A DNA stretch of 64,000 nt from Thinopyrum elongatum (taxonomy: Eukaryota; Streptophyta; Magnoliopsida; Poales; Poaceae), in NCBI GenBank assembly GCA_011799875.1, contig CM022298.1, positions 498,989,357 to 499,053,356 of the forward strand, given 5' to 3'. Below, piece by piece: positions 53,990 to 64,000 of this stretch. A program made the translations under genes and the position numbers. The notes beneath the pieces were generated by a model that was given only the letters and a program-made list of their open reading frames with translations, searched no databases and was not told the DNA's origin. Position 1 is the stretch's first letter. Each line of letters opens with the position of its first letter.

Positions 53990-54890
53990 CAAACTCGTAG
54001 GTTTTTCTTCAAAATTTGTGAATGTTTTTCAATTTTCTGAACCTTTTTTCAAATTCGTACCCTTTTTCAAGATTGATAAACTTTTTTTCAAATTTAATGA
54101 ACTTTTTTTCAAATCTGAAGAACTTTTTACAAGTTTGATGAACTTTTTTTTTTCGAAATCAATCAACTTTTTCTCAAAATTAATGAACTTTCTTTTAAAC
54201 TGGATGAACTTTTTTTAATTTTGTGAACTTTTTGTTCAAATTCGATGAACTTTTTCAAATTTGATGTACTTTTTTCAAATCCAATGATTTTTTTCCAAAT
54301 TAGGTGAACTTCTTTTCAATCTCAATGAACTTTTTTCAAATTCGGAGATTTTTTTTTTCAAAATTTGTGAACTTTTTATCAAATTCATTGAATTTTTTCT
54401 CAAAATTGATGAACTATTTTTAAGCTGGATGAACTCATTTAATTTTGTGAACTTTTCGATCAAATTCGAGGAATGTTTTCAAATTCGATGTACTTTTTTA
54501 AAATTTGATAAACTTTTTTTTTTAAATTAGGTGAACTTTTTTCAAACTCGATGAACTTTTTTCAAATTCTATGAATTTTTTTCAAAGCTGATGAACTCTT
54601 TTCTCAAAATTGTTGAACATTTTTTCAAACTGGATGAACTTTTTAAATTTTGTGAACTTCCTTTTCAAACTTGTTTAACTTTGTCAAATTAGATGACCTT
54701 TTTTCAAATTCAATTAACTTTTTTTCAAAATTGATGAACTTGTTTTTCAAAATCGATGAACTCTTTCAAATTTATGAACTTTTTTCAAAATCAATGAACC
54801 TTTTTTCTTCAAATTCGTGAACTTTTTTTAAGTTTGTGGACTTTTCTTTCATATTTCATGAACCTTTTTTAAATCACAAAAATTTTAGAT
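53990..54890. repeat. GATGAACTTTTTTCAAA degenerate array (long), second copy
   Basis: Homologous to 50395-51250. Long runs of Phe- or Lys-rich ORFs are by-products of the repeat. Confidence 0.75.
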
Positions 54891-55035
54891 TTATTTCCTG
54901 ATTTTTTGTAATAGTTGAAAGGTCAACTGACCAACTGTCGACCGGTCAACCGAGATAGAGCGAATGAGGCGACTTGGGCCGGCCTAGTTTGCTGGCACGT
55001 GGGCGCTTGAACTGGTAACCGGCGCTAAAGGCGTC

Positions 55036-56030
55036 CGTCGTGGGTTTGTCACGACAGATGTCCTCGAAAAAGGACTAGGTCTGGAGGTCGTCGCAACTAG
55101 GAGGTCGCTTGAGAGGGGTTGATCGAGAAACGAAGGACACAAGTTTACCCAGGTTCGGCCCCTCACGGTGGAGGTAAAGACCTACTTCCTGCTTGATTGA
55201 TATTGCTGGAAATCTCGATTACAAGGATGCGGAATTGCTAACCTAGCTCTCGATTGATTGTAACTTAAGTCTTTTCGTCCTAGGGTCTCCCCTTTATATA
55301 ACAGGCAGAGTCCCTAGGTTTACAACAGTATCCGGGCCGCAATACAATCTATGTCGTATTCTGTTTCCTACTTGTTCCCCAAACAAGGATGATCTTCATA
55401 CATGGTCCTTCGTCAAGCCGGCCCATCTAGGCGCCTCCGTGAGCCGGCCTTCACTTAATCTTCCAAACCTCCGCCACTTGATGATCCGCCGGGCCGAAGC
55501 GACCCACAAGTCGGTGGGCTCTAGGCCGAGCCATTTCTCCTGCCGGGTCATAGTGCTGGGAAATATCCCCAACATTAGCCCCCAATTTAGCTTGGATTTA
55601 TCCATGCTAAAATATATTCTAAGAAATAAAAATGAAGTAGGGGGAATATCAAAAATAAATCCGGGTTTTAATTCATCAGGCCGGAAATGCTGCTCTTGCG
55701 ATTTTTGCCCTTTTCTCTTCATATATCTTGGCCGGGTCAAGTGGTTTAGCCGGCTTATGAGGCCTTTCCACACTTAGTCTCTTTCCATCCTGCGCCGTGC
55801 CATGACATCACTTGTCCATTTCCCGAATTTAGCAGATGACATCATAACGGATCTTTGAGTAGACATGTGTTGTCTTGTTAGGTGCAAGAATCGAGGAGTC
55901 CTTTTAGCAAAAAGTCAATGCGCACCCCGGGGCTTCGCGCCTGCCGTTTCGGGTTCCAAATCCTTATAAATAACACAACGGACCCCTCGGGCCTCTTTTA
56001 CCCTTTCTTCATTCGCTCCTTCTTCTTCCT
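55036..56030 (+). other. Promoter-bearing terminal segment, second copy
   Basis: Begins with hairpin GTCGTG-GGTTTGT-CACGAC (55037-55055). It contains TTATAAATAACAC (about 55963-55975) as the likely TATA box, followed by TTCTTC-rich leader sequence that runs into the spliced gene at 56176 onwards. It is probably the 5' terminal (LTR-like) region of the element that carries that gene. Confidence 0.55.
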
Positions 56031-56177
56031 CTCGGCCTAACGGCCTGCGCCACCTCAAGCTCGCCGCCCTGTGCAACTTGCAACCACGCCAGCGAGGGGA
56101 GCATCGCCAGAGCTTTGTCGGAGAAGCCGCGACCGCGCCATCGACCTCTGCCAGATTTGACTCACCTCCACAGACAC

Positions 56178-58811
56178 GTAAGTACCCATTGACTCCATTG
56201 CACAGTTCATACTGTGTTCGTCGGAGTTCTTCATAGCTTCACCACAGTTCATAGTTATAAGATCAAGATTGATCTTAGTACTATACTTGAAACATTTAGG
56301 CTCCTCTCTTATCCTAGTCCGCTCCAATCTAGATTCCTTTGCAATGGTTGATAGATCTAATCAGCTCCTCTGTACTTCCCAACCTTGCCACAGTTAGGTC
56401 TTCTATTTTTATTTTTCCAGCATTTTCCAGATCTATTTCTGTAGCTGATTCCCGCTACTTTCTGTTCATGACTTGATTCATTGTGGAATCCACTATTACC
56501 TTGTCGACCTCACGAGCGTGTTAGTATCTCATGCCGGCTCAGTCCTTGGCCGGCTTGGAGATCTATCGTAGACCACAATTTGTTGAAACTTTAGCTTGTC
56601 TCGTGCCGGCTCAATCCTAATGTTTGTATTGTCAATTGTTATGACCCGGAACATCTTCATGACTTGCTGGCTCATATACATGTTTTTACTTTCTGTAGTT
56701 TCAGATTTCACCAAAACCAAGCAAATGGCTCCTAGGACCAACAAGATAGTTAACCGGGCAAAGTCCACTTCTGCTCAGTTGAAACTGGAGACCTTAGTGA
56801 ACTCTGGATTGTTGCCGCCTCAAAGCGAAATCCATTGGCGCGCAACCGAAGAAGAAATTCATCCTCAACCGAATCAGGGCGAGATAATTGTTTTCACCGA
56901 TCACCTGGAATGAGGTTTTCGCCCTCCCGACTCAAAGTTTTTCCGAGACGTACTTCATCATTTCAGCATCAGGCCCCAAGATCTGCCCCCAACTCCATTC
57001 TGAACTTATGTCAGTTCCAAGTTTTCTGCGAGGTGTATTTGCAGATTGAGCCGTCCATCAGCTTCTTCCAGGAATTTTTCTATCTCAACCATCAGACGGA
57101 GTAGAAGAACGGCCCAAGCATCGAACTTGGGGGCGTCACCATCCAGAGCCGGAAAAATTCTGCTTTCCCAGGAGTCAAGCCGACGAGCCATCCAAAGGGA
57201 TGACACAAGACTTGGTTCTATTGTAGAGACACCTCCTCCGCTAATGAGAATCGACTGCCGGGTTATAGGCTTGACTGGCTTGACGCCTCAACCATTTTTC
57301 CAGGCTTTGCTTCCCAGGAAGAAAGGGAAAATTTTGAGACTTTATACTCAAGGATCAATGCCTTGACAGCTCACGGCCTTACCCCGGTTGATCTGACTCG
57401 GTGTTGGATGATCAGGCAGGTCCAGCCCCTCATCCTGAGGAGTCAGCTTATGCTCACTTACACCGGCCATCCAAACGACACCCTTCGCTTTAGCCGGGTC
57501 AAGCTCTCACCCGGCGAGTTATTAACAGCCACCAAGAAATTACTAGGTGAATCTAGAGAGACCATCAAGACTGTGGGGCTCGCCCCCTTCTGCATAGGCA
57601 ACCCAACACCTCCAGTAAGTCATTTTTTCCTTTTCATGTATTCCACTTAAAACTTCTTGAGTCGCCTCTTTATTTAACATCTGGCTTGTCATTTGTTCAA
57701 GAGAATTCTCAGTGGTGGAAGACTGAACGGGTCCCCACTCCTTCGAAAGATGACAATGTGGAAGAGCCGGCTGACGATGGTGATGAAGATAATGAGGTAA
57801 CAGAGCTTGAGTCCCTCGGTCATCTATTTAACCAACTTGCTGACACAAGTACATCGCAGGTTAATCGAGACTAGCCAAGCCGGCGATATGGAGGTAAACC
57901 CTTCTTATTCTTACTTAGAGCCATTTATCCCGAAGAAAATAAGATGAGCCATCAGAAAGGTACCCTTTTCACATCCAAATGCTCACTTAGACCCGCAATT
58001 TCTTTTGAAGAAAATTCAGTGTGCTGGCACTTCGAAGAGAAAGACCCGGAGCAGCTCTGGTGAACTAAGTGATGGCTTGTCAAATTCGCTGGCTCGCCGC
58101 AGGCCATGAGTTGAGGTGCCTCACAGCCTGACCGACTCGCGTCCTCAAGCCGGCCAGGTCAAAGAACATCTTCGTCCGTCCGACCCGGACTATCATCTGA
58201 CATCACCATCATCAGATGAATCAAGCGCTACTCAGGTGCCAAATTTCACCATCAACTGTGAGTAAGTACACAATAGCATCCTTTTCCATTTATTTTTGTA
58301 TTTCTGCTGTGCACTTACTTGTTTCAATTATTTAGAGTCAAAGGCTTGAAAAGGCGTGACGGCTCAAATGCTGCTGCTCCAGAGATCGAGGACCCTTCTC
58401 TTTCAAGAGTCAACCCAGAAGTCCAGGGCGAACCGGTGGATGGGGCTCGCGTTGATGAAGCAAACTTGGCTAGTGAGAATGAGCCAGTTCAAGATGATAT
58501 TCTTGCAAGTCCTGCCAGGGCCGCCTCTCCTGTTGTGGAGATGGAAAATCTGACAAGCGAGCCACCTATAGAGGTGGCTCATGATGAAGTTACCATTACG
58601 GGAGAAGTGCACAAGACACCAGAAACTTCAAATGTTTTGGCCAAGGTCACCACCAAGAAGGAGTCGCCCATGGCGGAGAAGGGAAAAGGCAAGCTTGAAC
58701 TTCCATCTTTGGAAAGTTTAGATGTGGGGTCCCTACACCAAGCGTTTTTGACCCGGCTGTCTGAGAGCCGAGAAATTGAAGCTGCCATGGTGGACACTTT
58801 GAGAAGGAAAT
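56178..58811 (+). pseudogene. Spliced gene of 'putative gypsy type transposon' class, broken
   Basis: A 5' leader intron is suggested by CACGTAAGTACC (about 56178) and TTTCTGTAGTTTCAG (ending about 56703), just before ATG 56726 (MAPRTNKIVNRAKS). The first exon stops at TGA 56911-56913, and the frame shifts near 57000 to continue as FQVFCEVYLQIEPSISFF, ELGGVTIQSRKN and LTAHGLTPVDLTRCWMIRQVQPL. Further introns fit GTAAGT at 57615 with AG at 57701, and GTGAGT at 58258 with TTTAG at 58335. The last exon carries acidic low-complexity text, then LPSLESLDVGSLHQAFLTRLSESREIEAAM. The first domain resembles Pfam PF04195 (Transposase_28), common in grass transposons; its role is unknown. It is cut at 58811 by an Angela-type element. 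Confidence 0.65.
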
Positions 58812-60893
58812 TGTTGGGGAACGTTGCATGAAAAAAAAATCTACGCACACGCAAGATCTATCCATGGAGATGCATAGCTACGAGAGGGGAGAGTATGTCT
58901 ACGTACCCTTGCAGACCATTAAGCGGAAGCATTTATCAACGCGGTTGATGTAGTCGTACACATTCACGATCTGCCCGATCAAGTACCGAACATACGACAC
59001 CTCCGCGTTCAGCACACGTTTATCTCGATGACGTCCTCGCCTTCTTGATCCAGCAAGACGGGCGAAGTGGTAGATGAGTTCCGGCAGAACGACTGCATGG
59101 TGACGGTGGTGATGTAACTATCTCCGCAGGGCTTCGCCGAGCACTACAAAAATATGACAAAGGATGAACTAGAGGGAGAGGGGCGCCGCACACGGCTAGG
59201 GAATCATGGTGTGTGTTTCCCCTCTCCCTCCACACATATATATAGGTGGGGGGAAGGAGGGGAGGCAACCTAGGGCAACCCCAAGGGGGCCGGTGGCCAC
59301 CCTTGGCCCCTGCCCTAGCCGCGCCCCTTCCTTCTTGGGCGCGTGGGGGGAAGGCAGGAGGGGATGGCGCCCCCCTTTCCTTTCTCTTAGGTGGAGGGAA
59401 GGCAGGAGGGGCTAGCCCTCCCCCTTTCCTTCCATAGGGCCGGCGGCCTAGAGGTGGGGCGCGCCAGCCCCTTGTGGCCTGGTGTGCTCCCCTCTTTTGG
59501 CCCATATGGCCCAATAACCTTCCGGGGCCTCCCGGAACCCCTTTCGGTGATCTTGGTGTGTGTTACCCCTTTCCCTCCTATCATATATATAGATGGAGGG
59601 GGGAGAGGAGGCAGCCCTAGGGCGCCCCAAGTGGCCGGCGGCTACCCTAGAGGCCTGCCTAGCCACGCCCCCTTCCATATTTGGACATGGGGGAAAGGAA
59701 AGGGGGGCTGGCTGCCTTAGGGCGCCTCTCCCTTCCTTTCCCTCCTTCCTTGGCGCGTGGGCAGGGGTGGAGGGGTGCGCCAGCCCCCTTGTGGGCCGGT
59801 GTGCTTCCCTCCTTGGCCTATAAGGCCCATCGCTTACCGGTGGCCTCCCGGAACCCCTTTCGGCACTTCGATAAATACCCGGTACTTCCAAAACCTTTTC
59901 GGTGACCAAATACTATCGTCCTATACATCAATGTTTACCTTTGGACCATTCCAGAGCTCCTCGTCATGTTCGTGATCTCATCTGGGACTCCGAACAACAT
60001 TCGGTCATCAACTCACATAACTCGTATAATACTATATCGTCAACGAACGTTAAGCATGCGACCCTACGGGTTCGAGAATGATGTAGACATGACCGAGACA
60101 CCTCTCCGATCAATAACCAATAGCGGGACCTGGATGCCCATATTGGTTCCTACATATTCTACGAAGATCTTTATCGGTCGAACCTTTATGACAACATATG
60201 TAATTCCCTTTGTCTGTCGGTATGTTACTTGCCCGAGATTCGATCGTCGGTATCTTCATACCTAGTTCAATCTCGTTACTGGCAAGTCTCTTTACTCATT
60301 CCATAATACATCATCTCGTAACTAACTCCTTAGTCACTTTGCTTGCAAGCTTCTTGTGATGCTGTATTACCGAGAGGGCCCAGAGATACCTCTCCGATAC
60401 ATGGAGTGACAAATCCCAATCTCGATTCATGCCAACTCAACAGATACCTTTGGAGTTACCTGTACAACATCTTTATGATCACCCAGTTACATTGTGACGT
60501 TTGATAGCACACAAGGTATTCCTTCGGTATCCGGGAGTTGCATGATCTCATGGTCGAAGAAACATGTATTTGACATTAAGAAAGCAGTAGCAATAAACTA
60601 AACGATCATATGCTATGCTAACGGTTGGGTCTTGTCCATCACATCATTCTCCTAATGATGTGATCCCGTTATCAAATGACAACTCATGTCTATGGTTAGG
60701 AAACCTTAACCATCTTTGATCAACGAGCTAGTCTAGTAGAGGCTCACTAGGGACACGGTATTTGTTTATGTATTCACACATGTATTTAAGTTTCCGGTCA
60801 ATACAATTCTAGCATGAATAATAAACCTTTATCATGAATTAGGAAATATAATAATAATTACTTTATTATTGCCTCTAGGGCATATTTCCATCA
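58812..60893 (-). repeat. 3' LTR of the minus-strand Angela-type element (2082 bp)
   Basis: Minus strand: TGATGGAAATATGCCC at 60893 to ...CATGCAACGTTCCCCAACA at 58812. It is about 340 bp longer than the LTRs of the complete copy because the GC-rich promoter part is duplicated in tandem (about 59200-59560 and 59560-59870). Each unit has a TATATATA motif (59227-59234 and 59583-59590) and the text CCTCCCGGAACCCCTTTCGG (59527, 59844). Confidence 0.88.
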
Positions 60894-60908
60894 GTCTCCC
60901 ACTTGCAC

Positions 60909-61017
60909 TAGAGTCAATAATCTAGTTCACATCGCCATGTGATTAACATCCAAAGAGTTTACTAGAGTCAATAATCTAGTTCACATCGCCATGTGATTAA
61001 CACCCAAAAAAGTTCAC
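60909..61017. repeat. Tandem duplication of about 52 bp near the polypurine tract
   Basis: ACTAGAGTCAATAATCTAGT followed by TCACATCGCCATGTGATTAACA occurs twice in a row (from about 60908 and 60961), with small differences (ATCCAAAGAG against ACCCAAAAAAG). Confidence 0.75.
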
Positions 61018-61634
61018 TAAGGTGTGATCATGTTTTGCTTGTGAGAGAGGTTTTTAGTCAACGGGTCTGCCACATTCAGATCCGTATGTATTTTGCAAAT
61101 TTCTATGTCTACAATGCTCTACATGTAGCTACTCTAGCAAATTGCTCCCACTTTCAATACGTATCCAGATTGAGACTCAGAGTCATCCGAATCAGTGTCA
61201 AAGTTTGCATCGACATAACCCTTTACGACGAACTCTTTATCACCTCCATAACCAAGAAACATTTCCTTAGTCCTCTTAGGTAACTAAGGATAATTTTGAT
61301 CGCTGTCCAGTGATCCACTCCTAGATCACTATTGTACCCCCTTGCCAAACTCATGGCAAGGCACACAACATGTCTAGTACACAGCATGGCATACTTTATA
61401 GAACCTATGGCTGAGGCATAGGGAATGACTTTCATTCTCTCTCTATCTTCTGCCGTGGTCGGGTTTTGAGTCTTACTCAACTTCACACCTTGCAACACAG
61501 GCAAGAACCCTTTCTTTGGCTGATCCATTTTGAACTTCTTCAAAACTTTGCCAAGGTATGTTCTTTGTGAAAGTCCTATTAAGCGTCTCGATCTATCCCT
61601 ATAGATCTTGATGCTCAATATGTAAGTAGCTTCA
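61018..61634 (-). pseudogene. Reverse transcriptase/RNase H fragment of the minus-strand Angela-type element
   Basis: The minus-strand frame 61618-61223 reads KIYRDRSRRLIGLSQRTYLG and CTRHVVCLAMSLARGY, matching the end of the reverse transcriptase and the connection domain of 26371-30286. RNase H follows with a deletion (FDTDSDESQ-type acidic text near 61160-61200), then the conserved end around GRPVD near 61050-61065. The YVDD motif is not included; the upstream part was displaced by Athila copy 3 at 61635. Confidence 0.8.
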
Positions 61635-61926
61635 TGATACGTCTCCGTCGTATATACTTTTCCTAACGCTTTTGCTCTTGTTTTGGACTCTAATTTGCAC
61701 GATTTGAATGAAACTAACCTGGACTGACGATGTTTTCAGTAGAACTACCATGGTGTTGTTTTTGTGCAGAAATAAAAGTTCTCGAAATGGAATGAAACTT
61801 TTTGGAGATTTTTTTTACAATAAAAGAAAAATACTGGAGCCAAGAACCACCGGAGGGTGGCCCCTCGGTGAGCACAACCCAACCTGGGCACGCCCCCCCT
61901 CCAGGCGCGCCCAGGTGGGTTGTGCC
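61635..61926 (+). repeat. 5' LTR fragment of Athila copy 3
   Basis: Only the first about 290 bp remain, matching the right end of the 12121-13532 LTR read inversely and including the GGCGCGCC hairpin (about 61868-61926). It then joins gag text at CCTAAACCCACTCTAAAG. The rest of the LTR, the primer-binding site and the gag start are deleted. Confidence 0.87.
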
Positions 61927-61929
61927 TAA

Positions 61930-63605
61930 ACCCACTCTAAAGAAGAGGGGTATCTTATATCTCAGTCCTGAAGATATGCAAGAGGCAAAGAAAAGCATGA
62001 AGGAGAAAGGTATTAAAGCAGAGGATATTAAAATTTTACCTCCTATTGAAGAGATGCATGGACTTGACACACCACCACCAAAGGTGGTAGAGGTAAATTC
62101 TTTAATGAAATTTGATGAAAGTGATATCCCTTACAATAAACATCCTAGTTAATGCCTTTATGAGTTTGACAACTACATGAGAAAACAAGATTACTTCAAT
62201 GAAAATATTATGAAACAATTGAAATACAACTCCAACATGATTGCTCGTTTGAGTGACTTGTTATTCATAATCACTAATGATGTAAGAGGTGTAGGAAAAC
62301 ATGCTTCCATGGTTCAAAGTCAACTAGAACAAGTTGCTAAATCTCAAAGAGAGTTGCTTGATGAAATGAATAATAATATAAATGACTTTGCTGTTAGAGT
62401 AGCAACTAGAGGAGGTAAAATGACTCAGGAATCACTTTATCCTGAGGGACACCCTAAAAGAATTGAACAAGACTCTCAAAGAATTAATACTGATGCACCT
62501 AGTCCTTCTAGAAAGAAGAAGAAAAAGAAAAATGATAGGACTTTGTATACCTCTAGTGAACCCGAAGTGGAAAAACCTCCTGATAATGATAATGATGTTT
62601 CTATTTCTGATGCTGAAACTCAATCTGGTAATGAACACTCATCTCGTGATAATAAAAACGATAATGATGATGTTCATGAAGACACTCAACCAGACAATGA
62701 TAAACAACCAGAAAATGATATTGAAATAGAACCAGCTGTTGATCTTGATAACCCACAACCTAAAAATAAAAGATATGATAAAAGAGACTTTGTTGCTAGA
62801 AAACATGGAAGAAAAGAGAACCATGGGTACAAAACCCATGCCCTTTCCACCTAAATCAACTAAGACAAAGGATGATGAAGATTTTGAACGCTTTGCTGTA
62901 ATGCTTAGGCCAGTATTTTTGCGCACTCGCTTGACTGATATTTTAAAGATGCCCCCTTATGCAAAATATATGAAAGACATCATCACTAATAAGAGAAAAA
63001 TACTAGAAGCTGAAATCTCCACCATGCTTGCTAATTACTATTTTAAGGATGGAGTACCTAAAAACCTTGGAGATCCAGGAATACCAACTATACCTTGCTC
63101 CATCAAAAGAAATTATGTTAAAACTGCTTTGTGTGATCTAGGAGCTGGTGTTAGTGTTATGCCTTTCTCTTTATATAAAAGACTTGATTTGAATAAACTC
63201 ACACCTACTGAAATATCTTAGCAAATGGCTGACAAATCAACTGCCATACCTATCGGTATTTGTGAGGATGTGCCCGTTGTTGTTGCAAATGTTACTATCT
63301 TAACCGACTTTGTTATACTTGAGATGCCCGAGGACGACAACATGTCGATTATCCTTGGTAGACCCTTCTTGAATACTGCAGGGGCTGTTATTGATTGCAA
63401 TAAAAGCAAGGTCACTTTTCATATCAATGGTAATGAACATACGGTGCACTTTCCGAAGAAACAATTCCAAGTGAATGGTATTAATGTTATTGAAAAATCT
63501 CCGACACTCACTATTGGAAGTTTTCAACTACCTCTACCTACTGCCAAAAAGAAATATGAAATGCTTATTGTTGGGGACATGCATATCCTCGTTGAGGTAA
63601 CTTAG
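61930..63605 (+). pseudogene. gag-protease of Athila copy 3, 5'-truncated
   Basis: Starts inside Gag at KPTLKKRGILYLSPEDMQ. Lesions are a TAA at 62150-62152 (HPS-CLYEFDN, the same codon as in copy 2), a frameshift near 62812 in HGRKENHG, and a TAG at 63219-63221 in TEIS-QMADKS. The Lys/Asp-rich linker and retropepsin block CDLGAGVSVMPFS (about 63130-63170) and ILGRPFLNTAGAVIDC are otherwise preserved; stop at 63603-63605. It is closer by eye to copy 2 than to copy 1. Confidence 0.87.
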
Positions 63606-64000
63606 TGTTTTGCGAAAGTTCTTCGGTTTCATGCTAATCGAAAGTGGTTGTTAATAAGACTTGATCAACCTTGTTAATGGATCATTTTTGAGAGGTATGA
63701 AGTTTATGAATTTAGTAAGCACAACTCTCTGCTCCCAACTTTTATTTTCTGTTTTCTTAGTTAAATAAAATAAAATGCCATGCTTTGCCTGTTTTCTGAG
63801 TTTCCTGTGCAATAAAAAATGACTCAAAAATAAAAGAATGCCCTGAAAATTTAATACGATTTTTTTCTGAATATTTTTGAATTTTTAGTACAAATAACAC
63901 CAGAGGGGGGTGCACCAGGTGGGCACAACCCACCTGGGCGCGCCAGCAGCCCCAGGCGCGCCCTGGTGGGTTGTGGTCCCCACGTGGGCCCCCTCACTTA
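63606..64000 (+). other. Spacer after gag-protease in Athila copy 3
   Basis: Matches the inverse of 6990-7372 in copy 2. It contains the hairpin with GGTGGGCACAACCCACCTGG and GGCGCGCCCTGGTGGGTTGT (about 63917-63980). No gene before the window ends. Confidence 0.8.

Larger units (their letters stand above)
52417..56030. repeat. Tandem duplication of about 3.6 kb, second copy
   Basis: Same order of parts as the first copy: palindromic repeats (52417-52700), CACGTGGCGGAGGCTGAGAGC block (about 52863), arrays (53157-53510 and 53990-54890), centre with tRNA-like motif (about 53820-53890), terminal segment (55036-56030). It is slightly longer (3614 against 3546 bp) because of array length differences. 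Confidence 0.85.
58812..61634 (-). mobile_element. Angela-type Copia element, 3' part, minus strand
   Basis: LTR 58812-60893, then the polypurine complement GTCTCCCACTTGC (60894-60906) and the reverse transcriptase/RNase H end, cut at 61634 by Athila copy 3. The left flank GAAAT (58807-58811) would be one TSD copy; the partner lies beyond the window. The rest of the element is presumably right of the window. Confidence 0.88.
61635..64000 (+). mobile_element. Athila-lineage Gypsy element, copy 3, truncated by the window end
   Basis: LTR start TGATACGTCTCCGTCG at 61635 in + orientation, with left flank CTTCA (61630-61634) as the expected TSD copy. It has the same LTR family and gag-protease as copies 1 and 2. 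A deletion fuses the LTR interior directly to gag. It runs off the window in the spacer before the ATHILA ORF. Confidence 0.9.

Noticed and set aside
62432..62926. Minus-strand ORFs over the gag linker (also at 20695-21186 and 37859-38412)
   Set aside because: Antisense shadows of the repetitive Asp/Lys-rich gag linker, recurring wherever that linker occurs.

Overview
The window is repeat-rich intergenic DNA from a large grass genome, almost certainly Triticeae (wheat, Aegilops or a close relative). The LTR termini, primer-binding sites and polyproteins are those of abundant Triticeae families: Angela/BARE/WIS-type Copia, Athila-lineage Gypsy and Tat-lineage Gypsy. Harbinger remnants and Stowaway-type MITEs sit among them. 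I see no ordinary host gene, rRNA, convincing tRNA gene, CRISPR array or organellar segment. Family names are given from recognition, not from a database search.

Left and centre (about 1-43,400) form one nested stack that can be resolved base by base from target-site duplications (TSDs). A + strand PIF/Harbinger transposase pseudogene (2961-3533, resuming at 43016-43051) was split by a minus-strand Athila element (copy 2, 3534-43010, TSD GCAAC). The gag of copy 2 was split by a + strand Tat-type Gypsy (8147-37931, TSD GTTTT). The pol of the Tat element was split by a second minus-strand Athila (copy 1, 12121-32938, TSD GCGCG). The 5' LTR of copy 1 was split by a + strand Angela-type Copia (23392-32120, TSD AAGTG, one copy mutated to AAATG). 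Two solo LTRs sit in side branches: 15184-17701 in Athila copy 1 (TSD TCAAC) and 40048-41606 in the 5' LTR of Athila copy 2 (TSD CCCAC). An Angela-type LTR runs off the left edge (1-1452), beside another LTR-like segment (1453-2960) that also invaded the Harbinger gene.

Right side (43,380-58,811): a second, decayed Harbinger element on the minus strand (about 43380-45624); unassigned low-copy-looking sequence; a MITE containing a 52-bp Stowaway relic (47859-48168); then a direct tandem duplication of about 3.6 kb (48871-52416 and 52417-56030). Each duplicate carries palindromic short repeats, two degenerate GATGAACTTTTT arrays, a tRNA-promoter-like motif and a 1-kb promoter-bearing terminal segment. 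The second terminal segment leads into a spliced, broken gene of the 'putative gypsy type transposon' class (about 56176-58811). That gene is cut by a minus-strand Angela-type element (58812-61634), itself cut by a third Athila copy (61635 to the window end).

Functionally, everything recognisable is transposon machinery in decay: gag, retropepsin, reverse transcriptase and integrase of LTR elements, and Harbinger transposases. The Athila copies carry gag-protease plus a separate ATHILA-type ORF but show no reverse transcriptase or integrase, so they look non-autonomous. The only long undamaged element ORFs are the ATHILA-type ORF of copy 1 (18141-19238) and a GC-rich ORF antisense to the Tat element, which has its own TATA box (35588-36460). 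The most interesting points are the exchange of a divergent ATHILA ORF between nearly identical Athila backbones, a nonsense codon shared by two independently inserted copies, one GGCGCGCC-centred hairpin recurring at eight places in different LTRs and spacers, and the 3.6-kb tandem duplication.
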